From: Pyrus communis
Taxonomy: Eukaryota; Streptophyta; Magnoliopsida; Rosales; Rosaceae
Length of the DNA: 64,000 nucleotides
Assembly: GCF_963583255.1 (NCBI RefSeq)
Contig: NC_084807.1
Span: forward strand, 13,973,072 to 14,037,071
Direction: 5' to 3'
Below the pieces are notes generated by a model. It was not told where the DNA came from. It made no database searches and saw only the letters and a program-made list of their open reading frames with translations. A program made the translations under genes and the position numbers. This document shows, in pieces, positions 56,364 through 64,000 of this stretch. Each line of letters begins with the position of its first letter. Positions within the stretch are counted from its first letter, which is position 1.

Positions 56364-59300
56364 TGATGCGTATATTTATACGCGCACAAATTAAACCCTA
56401 TTTGTGACAATTGTAGTAATGATGCATAAGTAGGGATCGTTCTGGACCGGGGATTAGGAGGGATTGTTAATCACTTGGATTTGACTCAAAAACGTAAAAA
56501 CACAAAATAAAATACTATACTGGACTCAAACATTGCAAAACTAAACTTTAAAACACTAAAACAAACCAAAAGACTCAAACAGTACCCAAAGCACTCGAAA
56601 CTAAAAAAAACACTTTCTGGGCAGTTTTGAGCACCTTGAGTACTTTGGACGAATTTGGGAAACAAAATGAATCAAAATACTTATAAGCACAAGCTAAATG
56701 TATTTCTAACTAATCTAACACTTTAAAATAAATGGGGGATTGGTTTTGGATGAATTTAAACTAAATGCACAGATTCTAATTAAAACAGATTATAAAAACG
56801 AAATTGATAAAATAGAATGATGAAAAACTAGTTAGAGGGTTCCTTATCCACACATGAACATAAGCATATAATTTGACTCCCAGTTATGACTTCAACAAAC
56901 GATGAATGACAATGCTCCAAGTTAATTAGGTCCGCTTAAATTAACCTTCAGATTTCCCTAGATTCATTGGATTGAATGGGATACGCATTACAACCAAATT
57001 ATTCCTAATCAAAGTCTCTCACATGGAATACGCATGATAGAGACATTCAACAAAGATCATTAAGTTCAACGGAAATCATAAACATCGACTAGGCATTCAT
57101 AACTATGGGATACGCATGTTAATCCAGCCTAGGGTTTACTAAACACAATCGTGACTAGCGATTTTTACTACTCATGAATATAAGTTCATAACGATTAGAT
57201 GAAATTCCCTTATATCCTAGCATCAAGTTTTAGGCATGCAAATTAAGTGTCGACCCTCAACCCACATACATAAACAAGTTCTTAATCAAAACAGGAAAGT
57301 AACCCACATCTAAAGTTCATGAATTCATAACTGGAGTAAATCAAATCATAATCAACATATGTCCATGGCTTCAAATTCGCTTCTAACTAAAAAGAAATTA
57401 GTTTCACATGTTTAACAGAATTGAATAACAAGTTAAATTAAACATGAAAACAGAAACAAGAAAAGAAAGAACAAATGGATGGAATTGAATGGATGGAAAG
57501 TTAGCTACGGGGTTCATCTCCACATATGTTATACTTGCATAATAAAACGATTTCCAATTGCATTTCAACAAATCATTAATTCTCAACGCCCCGGGTCAAT
57601 TAGGTCCGCTTAAATTAACCGTCAAGTTTTCCTTAAGTTAATGAATTGGATGGGTTAGCGCAACGCAATTCACAACATTCTCCAAAAGTCCTTTACGTGA
57701 AAAGCACAATAAAGATACAATCAAAGATCATTAAGCATCATGAAAACTTTAAGTGTTGACGAGGCATTCGTTACTATGGAATACGCATGAAACTTATGCC
57801 AAGAATTTATTTAACGCGATTGTTTATAAGCAACCTCCACTACTTGTGAATATAAGTTCGTAACTATTAGGTGAAACTCACTTATATTCTAGCGTCATAT
57901 TCATGCATGAAAATTAAGTGTACACTCTCAATAAACATATATAAATAGGTTATCAATCAAACGGTTAAACAAATTGAACCACAACTTATGAAACGCAATT
58001 AGAAGTAATCAAATCAAAATGCAAGCATAAACATATATTTCGAATCACCCCCTAGCTAAAGGGGGTTTAGTTTATTATAACTTTGAAATCAAAGAAACAC
58101 CTAAACATTCCAACAACTCAAACTTGAATTGTATGAACGTTTAGGCACTCTTCTCTTCCATTCCTCATACGTACAAAACAAAGAGAATTGAATTTAAACT
58201 TTGAAGTCAAAGAAACACCTAAACATTCCAACAACTCAAACTTGAATTGTATGAACGTTTAGGCCCTCTTATCTTCCTCGTTGTTGTAGCACAAGGTCTA
58301 AGGTGAGGTTTGGGGGATTATGGAAATGGATGTGGAGTGGTGTAAAAGTGGAAGGGGAATGGAAAAATGGTGTTTGGATTATAAGGGGAGAGATGGGAAG
58401 CTCACGGCTAGGGAAGGGAGAATGTGTTTGTAATGTGTTGTGTATGAAATGAGATGATATGAATTGAATGAATGAATGAATGCAAGGGTATTTATAGGAG
58501 TAGTGGAGGGAACATATGGTTGTTTGTTTAAGATGCAAGTGGCTAATTAATGATGGAAAAGTATGTGATTTAAAGGATGCAAAGTGAATGAATCATGAAT
58601 CATTGTGGATGAAAGGTGGAAGTGCATGTGTTGATGACTAGGTTAGTGGGTGGAAATCTGAAAATGGCATATAGGAATGGGAGCTCACGGTTTGAATGTG
58701 TAAAGTGTGTGTGAATGCATGTGAAGATGCAATAAATAATGCATGTAGGGTTAGGAAATAATGAAGAAATGCATGTGAGATGTTTGGAAAGGAAATGGGA
58801 ACCCATGGCAATGAAGTTGTTTTGTGTTGTGAATTATGATGAATGCATGTGAGTTAAAGAGGGAGAATGTGGTGAAATGATGAAGTAGGAAGGTGGAAAT
58901 GCATGTGAGATGTTTGGAAAGGAATAAAGAATGAATGGTGGAAATGTGAGTGAATGATGTGCATGTGTGAGAATGCATGTGGAATTAAGAGGAGTATGGA
59001 AGTGAAATAAATGAATGATATGTTAAGTGATAAGTGAATGATATGTGGTGAGTGATAAGTGAATGGTTTGATAAGTGATAAATGAATTAGTTTAAAGGGC
59101 TAGGGTTTAAGTACATAGAATGGGCCTAAAATAGGTTGGTTTGTATGGCATAATGTGTTTGATTGGGCTAGAGCCATTGTTTTGTGTCTTCAAGTGCATA
59201 CAAGGCCTTCAAATTCGTCCATCCTCTTGGCTCCATGGATAAGCTATCCAATCCATGCCCAAAAATGCTCCAAATGGCCTCAAAATGCACTTTCTTGCTC

Positions 59301-59419
59301 CCTAGGCCCTTAGAACCTGAAAACACACAAAAGAAGCATAAAGGACTAAAATAACGAGAGAAACATAACGTAAATGCACGAGAACAAGCCATTTAAGTCG
59401 CATGAATATGCTCCTATCA
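56364..59419 (-). mobile_element. Solo LTR (3056 bp) inside the C2 antisense ORF
   Basis: Edges TGATGCGTA...CTATCA inside the TSD CCGAT (56359-56363, 59420-59424). No interior sequence, so the element was removed by recombination between its two LTRs. It is a full-length LTR of the C1 type: it contains both the piece kept at 28669-29857 and the piece kept at 22578-24594, and thus shows what C1 lost. TATA at 58489-58496 (minus); hairpin copies near 58108 and 58226; short ATGCATGTG-rich repeats 58600-59000. Confidence 0.95.
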
Positions 59420-59424
59420 CCGAT

Positions 59425-59512
59425 GCCTTCTGCTCCTATGTCTTCTGCTCCGATGCCTTCCGCTTCAAGAGTTTTGCCTTGTAGTGGGTCTTTAAGTAAG
59501 CAACCTTTGTGA
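59425..59512 (+). pseudogene. C2 antisense ORF, 3' tail
   Basis: Met-Pro-Ser-Ala repeat codons and the ending SKQPL with TGA at 59510-59512, equivalent to the last 30 residues of the other copies. A T homopolymer (about 59527-59562) follows, as after the other antisense stops. Confidence 0.82.
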
Positions 59513-59532
59513 AGCCTCCATCGTTCTGCCAT

Positions 59533-59564
<32 letters not shown>

Positions 59565-59812
59565 AACATGCTTTGTTTTATTCGGTGCATTGGGTTGCCT
59601 CCCAAGTAGCGCTTTCTTTTACGTCTTGCAGCCGGACAAAGAAAGCAATCACTCCAGGATATGTTCACGAATCGGATGAGAACTCCGAGTCATAAACTAG
59701 TACCTAGAACAAGAAACAAAACAACATTAAGAATCTGGAATAAAAACAAACGAAAATAAAACAATCCAAGGGATTAGCAAATTTTCTAATCCCCGGCAAC
59801 GGCGCCAAAATT
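59513..59812 (-). mobile_element. C2 5' interior: gag-start remnant and PBS
   Basis: Shared block near 59590-59635, 14-codon gag remnant 59649-59693 (minus), PBS 59790-59807 (minus). The PBS-side hairpin carries the same mismatch as C1. Confidence 0.88.
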
Positions 59813-62440
59813 TGATGCGAGATTTATACGCACACAAATTAAACCCTCTTTTCGTCAAATTGTAGTATATGTATAAGTAGGGATCGTTCTGGACCGGGGA
59901 TTAGGAGGGATTGTTAATCACTTGGATTTGACTGAAAAACGTAAAATAACAATATGAATGTATTTCTAACTAATCTAACACTTTAAAATAAATGGGGGAT
60001 TGGTTTTGGATGAATTTAAACTAAAACAGAAACTTGGAATTAAAACAGATTCTAAAAACGAAATTAATGAAATAGAATGATGAACAACTAGTTAGAGGGT
60101 TCCTTATCCACACATGAACATAAGCATATAAATTGACTCCCAGTTATGACTTCAACAAACGATGAATGACAATGCTCCAAGTTAATTAGGTTCGCTTAAA
60201 CTAACTTTCAGATTTCCCTAGATTCATTGGATTGAATGGGATACGCATTACAACCAAATTATTCCTAATCAAAGTCCCTAACCATGGAATACGCATGATA
60301 GAGACATGCAACAAAGATCATTAAGTTCAACGGAAATCATAAACATCGACTAGGCATTCATAACTATGGAATACGCATGTTAATCCAGCCTAGGGTTTAC
60401 TAAACACAATCGTGACTAGCGATCTTTACTACTCATGAATATAAGTTCATAACGATTAGGTGAAATTCCCTTATATCCTAGCATCAAGTTTAGACATGCA
60501 AATTAAGTGTCGACCCTCAACCCACATACATAAACAAGTTCTTAATCAAAATAGAAAAGTAACCCACATCTAAAGTTCATGAATTCATAACTGGAGTAAA
60601 TCAAATCATAACCAACATATGTCCATGGCTTCAAATTCGCCTCTAACTAAAAAGAAATTAGTTTCACATGTTTAACATAATTGAATAACAAGTTAAATTA
60701 AACATGAAAACAGAAACAAGAAAAGAAAGAACAAATGGATGGAAAGTTAGCTACGGGGTTCATCTCCACATATGTTATACTTGCATAATAAAACGATTTC
60801 CAATTGCATTTCAATAAATCATTAATTCTCAACGCCCCGGGTTAATTAGGTCCGCTTAAATTAACCGTCAAGTTTTCCTTAAGTTAATGAATTGGATGGG
60901 TTAGCGCAACGCAATTCACAACATTCTCCAAAAGTCCTTTACGTGAAAAGCACAATAAAGATACAATCAAAGATCATTAAGCATCATGAAAACTATAAGT
61001 GTTGACGAGGCATTCGTTACTATGGAATACGCATGAAACTTATGCCAAGAATTCGTTTAACGCGATTGTTTATAAGCAACCTCCACTACTTGTGAATATA
61101 AGTTCGTAACTATTAGGTGAAACTCACTTATATTCTAGCGTCATATTCATGCATGAAAATTAAGCGCGCATTCTCAATAAACATACATAAATAAGTTATC
61201 AATCAAACGGTTAAACAAATTGAATCCAGAACTTATGAAACGCAATTAGAAGTAATCAAATCAAAATGCAAGCATAAACATATATTTCGAATCACCCCCT
61301 AGCTAAAGGGGGTTTAGTTTATTATAACTTTGAAATCAAAGAAACACCTAAACATTCCAACAACTCAAACTTGAATTGTATGAACGTTTAGGCACTTTTC
61401 TCTTCCATTCCTCACACGTACAAACAAAGAGAATTGAATTTAAACATTGAAATCAAAGAAACACCTAAACATTCCAACAACTCAAACTTGAATTGTATGA
61501 ACGTTTAGGCCCTCTTCTCTTCCTCTTTATTGAAGCATAAGGTCTAGGGATAATTGGTTTGGGGGATGGAAGTGTGGAATGGAAAAGGAGTGGTGGAGAA
61601 GTGGAAGGGGAATGGAGAAATGGTGTTTGGATTACAAGGGAACTCACGGCAAAGAGAAGGAATGGAAGTGTTTGTGGTATGTTGTGTATGAAATGAGATG
61701 TTTTTGAATGAATGAATGCAAGGGTATTTATAGGAGTAGTGGAGGGAACATATGGCTATGTCATTTGTAGGTGAGGTAGGTGGATGTTGTAGGTGAAGTA
61801 GGTGGATGTTGTAGGTGAAGTAGGTGGGTGTTGTAGGTGAAGTAGGTGGATGTTGTAGGTGAAGTAGGTGGATGTTGTAGGTGAAGTACATGTGTTTAAA
61901 TGGTTGAAATGTGTAGATGATTATGAGTGATAAGTGATAAGTGTATGATATGTTAAGTGATAAGTGAATGATTATGATAAGTGATAAATGAATGTATGAT
62001 ATGATAAGTGGTGAATGATATGTGGTGAATGATAAGTGGTAGTGTTTAAGTATTTAAAATAGGGAACAAAGCCCTTCCTTGCATGGCAAGGAAGAGAGAC
62101 ACAAGGAAACACACGACAATGTCCTAAGGTTGCTAGGAATGTTGTTTTTGTGTTCTAAAATGCGTAGGAGTTTTCAATGATGCTCAAACATGAGGTCTTT
62201 TTAGGATTTAACTTTCCTACTTCAAGTCTTCAATTTCGTCCATCCTTTTGGCTCCAAGCATATGATATCCATTCCAATCTCTAATTTGCTCCAAAAGGCT
62301 CCAAAAGGCATCCTTTTGCATACTTTGCCCTTAGAACCTGAAAACACACAAAAGAAGCATAAAGGACTAAAATAACTAAAGAAACATAACGTAAATGCAC
62401 GAGAACAAGCCATTTAAGTCGCATGAATATGCTCCTATCA
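59813..62440 (-). repeat. C2 5' LTR (2628 bp)
   Basis: Edges TGATGCGAG next to the PBS and CTATCA next to TSD TGTAG. TATA 61725-61732 (minus), 22-bp minisatellite 61766-61889. Only scattered single-base differences from 49922-52548. Confidence 0.94.
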
Positions 62441-62445
62441 TGTAG

Positions 62446-63596
62446 GTTGGGTGTGGATGAGTGTTTGATGGTTGGAAGGTGGTGGAGAACTCGGCAAAGA
62501 GGGTGGAAGAAAGTGGTGCGGCTGGTTGTGTTTCTGGAGTGCAGATTGGTGTTTTTGGGATGAATGGATGAATTTCTGTGGTGAATGATCCTCTAGGGTT
62601 TGGCCAAAGGCTGATTATATGTGTTTTAGGAAGTTAATAACATACCTAATTAAGTTTTGATTCAGATTTCCTAGTCTAAATAGAAAAGGTAAGTGAATAA
62701 AGTCCAAATAAACTCAGAAAAAGGGGATGCACAAATTTAAGCAAAAAAGGAATGTCCTTGCCTTGCAAGGAATCAGAAATTAAACCCCTTGTACAGCAAG
62801 GAAAGGGAATTTAAGGTAATAAACGAAATTGGTGCAAAAGAAGGAAGGAAAAGTCAATTCCTTACAAGAAATCAGAAATTAGGACTTTAGGGAAAGTTTT
62901 AGAACTAGGAAAGTGAATTAAACTAGGAAATAAGAGTTTGAAATCAGGAAACATAAAGGGGAGGTGCGGCATAAGGTTTAGGGAAAGGTAAGGCATTAAA
63001 CAAGAGGTGTTAGAATAAGGGCAAGGTCCTAGCACATATGAAAAATAGGGAAGTTGGCACAAAGAAAGGGAAACCACCTTCTTTGCACGGCAAGGAAGGG
63101 AAAATTTGCAAAGAACCTTTGTTTGTTTTCCAAGGGTGCTCGGGAGCCATCTTAAGTGCTAAAACTTAGAGCGTTCTTGATTTAGGAAAGGTCAACCAAA
63201 ATAGGAAACTTTGGCTTAACTTTCCTACTTCAAGTAGGAATCCTTGTGTGATTAGGAATCCTCGTCCAACTAGGAATCCTCATGTGAGTAGGAAACCTCC
63301 TTCAATTTGGAAACCTTCTCGTAATTGGAATCCTCATCATAGTAGGAATCCTTGTCGTAGTAGGAATCTTTGCGACATCAACTCTTCAATTTTGTTCATT
63401 CCTTTTGCTCCAAGCATAAGCTATCCAATTTGTGCCCAAAAGTGCTCCAAAAGGCTCCAAAATGCATCCTTTCGCCAAATACGTCTCATAAACCTAGAAA
63501 CACACAAAAGAAGCTTAAAGAACTAAAATAACTAAGAACTAATAACATAAATGTACGAAAACAAGCAAACTAAGTCGCATAAATATGCTCCTATCA
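62446..63596 (-). mobile_element. B: minus-strand 3' LTR (R-U3 part), right of C2
   Basis: Continues the LTR cut at 47833 and ends at the edge CTATCA (63596). Holds CTTGCACGGCAAGG-type and AGGAATCCT repeats typical of U3. An ORF at 62862-63077 is in LTR sequence and is not called. Confidence 0.8.
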
Positions 63597-64000
63597 AATT
63601 CCCCCACACTTAGCTTTTGCTAGTTCTCGAGCAAAACGGAAAAACAAAACAAAACCTAAACCTTCCAACATTGGTCTCAGGGATTCTTAATGCACATGAC
63701 ATGTTCAAGATCATTACTCACATAGATTATAGTCATCCTTACGCTTAGGCACATACGTAATCATAATCACTACTTACTAGTTCTCATTTAATCAATTTAA
63801 AACAACATTTGAATGTAGTAACATGCCTTAGAGAATTCACTTAATTCCTTACAAGATACTCTCTTATTTTCACACAGAATTTCTGATTACACCTACACTA
63901 AGTATATGTGAGAAGATTGATGTAAATATGAAACTAAACACTCACATATGTTTATAACAAGGAAAGCACTTTTCTGGAATGTATATGAATATGATCTCGT
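63597..64000 (-). mobile_element. Interior start of the element owning LTR B (runs off the window)
   Basis: Polypurine tract 63597-63611, then the family's non-coding 3' interior (AAACCTTCCAACATTGGTCTCAG and following), diverged from the other copies. No gene in the visible part. Confidence 0.8.

Larger units (their letters stand above)
47834..62440 (-). mobile_element. C2: non-autonomous element with an inverted LTR at its left end and a nested solo LTR
   Basis: 14,607 bp between TGTAG duplications (47829-47833, 62441-62445). Parts: inverted LTR in plus sense (47834-49911), junction GCCAAAATT, 3' LTR (49922-52548), interior with antisense ORF, solo LTR (56364-59419), gag remnant, PBS, 5' LTR (59813-62440). 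The two minus LTRs are 2627 and 2628 bp and nearly identical by eye. Both outer ends are U3 edges (TGATAGG, CTATCA), which a normal element never shows. Confidence 0.85.

Overview
The window reads as nuclear heterochromatin of a flowering plant, most likely a eudicot. The reverse transcriptase and integrase are of the plant Athila clade of Ty3/gypsy, and the primer site matches the 3' end of plant tRNA-Asp. The impression that the genome could be Rosaceae is from memory only. I find no ordinary host gene, no rRNA or tRNA gene and no bacterial-type system. Almost every base belongs to one superfamily of LTR retrotransposons. Its LTRs (1.9-3.1 kb) run TGATAGGAGC...GCATCA in element sense, the primer binding site (PBS) is TGGCGCCGTTGCCGGGGA, and the polypurine tract is AAGTGTGGGGG.

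Layout, with names used below. P (minus strand, from beyond the left edge to 20517) is a decayed autonomous Athila-type element with gag, protease, RT, RNase H and integrase; its integrase is split by N1 (5807-13684, target-site duplication (TSD) GGGGC). H is an older minus element with gag at 29858-31346, PBS and 5' LTR. H was hit by P (right TSD TAGGA), by C1 (20528-29857, TSD CCTGC) and, inside its 5' LTR, by N2 (31597-41594, plus strand, TSD CTCAA). H itself sits in an old plus-strand LTR, Q1 (43468-44960), which abuts a second one, Q2 (44961-45706). Next come a truncated minus LTR, A (from 45707), and C2 (47834-62440, TSD TGTAG), which contains a solo LTR (56364-59419, TSD CCGAT). C2 splits a minus LTR, B, ending at 63596; the interior of B's element continues to the right edge.

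N1, C1, C2 and N2 are non-autonomous. N1, C1 and C2 replace gag-pol by a roughly 2 kb more GC-rich block and keep only the first 14 gag codons; N2 keeps eroded gag fragments. All four carry, antisense to the element, one conserved ORF of about 210-230 residues with a coiled coil and a Met-Pro-rich repeat tail. P or a relative could supply enzymes in trans, since PBS, polypurine tracts and LTR ends are shared (inference).

The most unusual signal is structural. Three elements have an abnormal left end inside an apparently normal 5-bp TSD. C1 starts with a near-perfect inverted copy of its own LTR (arms of 2017 bp). C2 starts with an inverted, chimeric LTR copy. N2 starts with an extra 1020-bp partial LTR. 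These look like aberrant reverse-transcription products that were nevertheless integrated. Conserved RNA-level signals also recur: three polypurine-tract-like motifs per element, an 8-bp hairpin beside the innermost one, alternative stems around the PBS, and a 46-nt imperfect hairpin repeated in the leader of many LTRs. All comparisons were made by eye.
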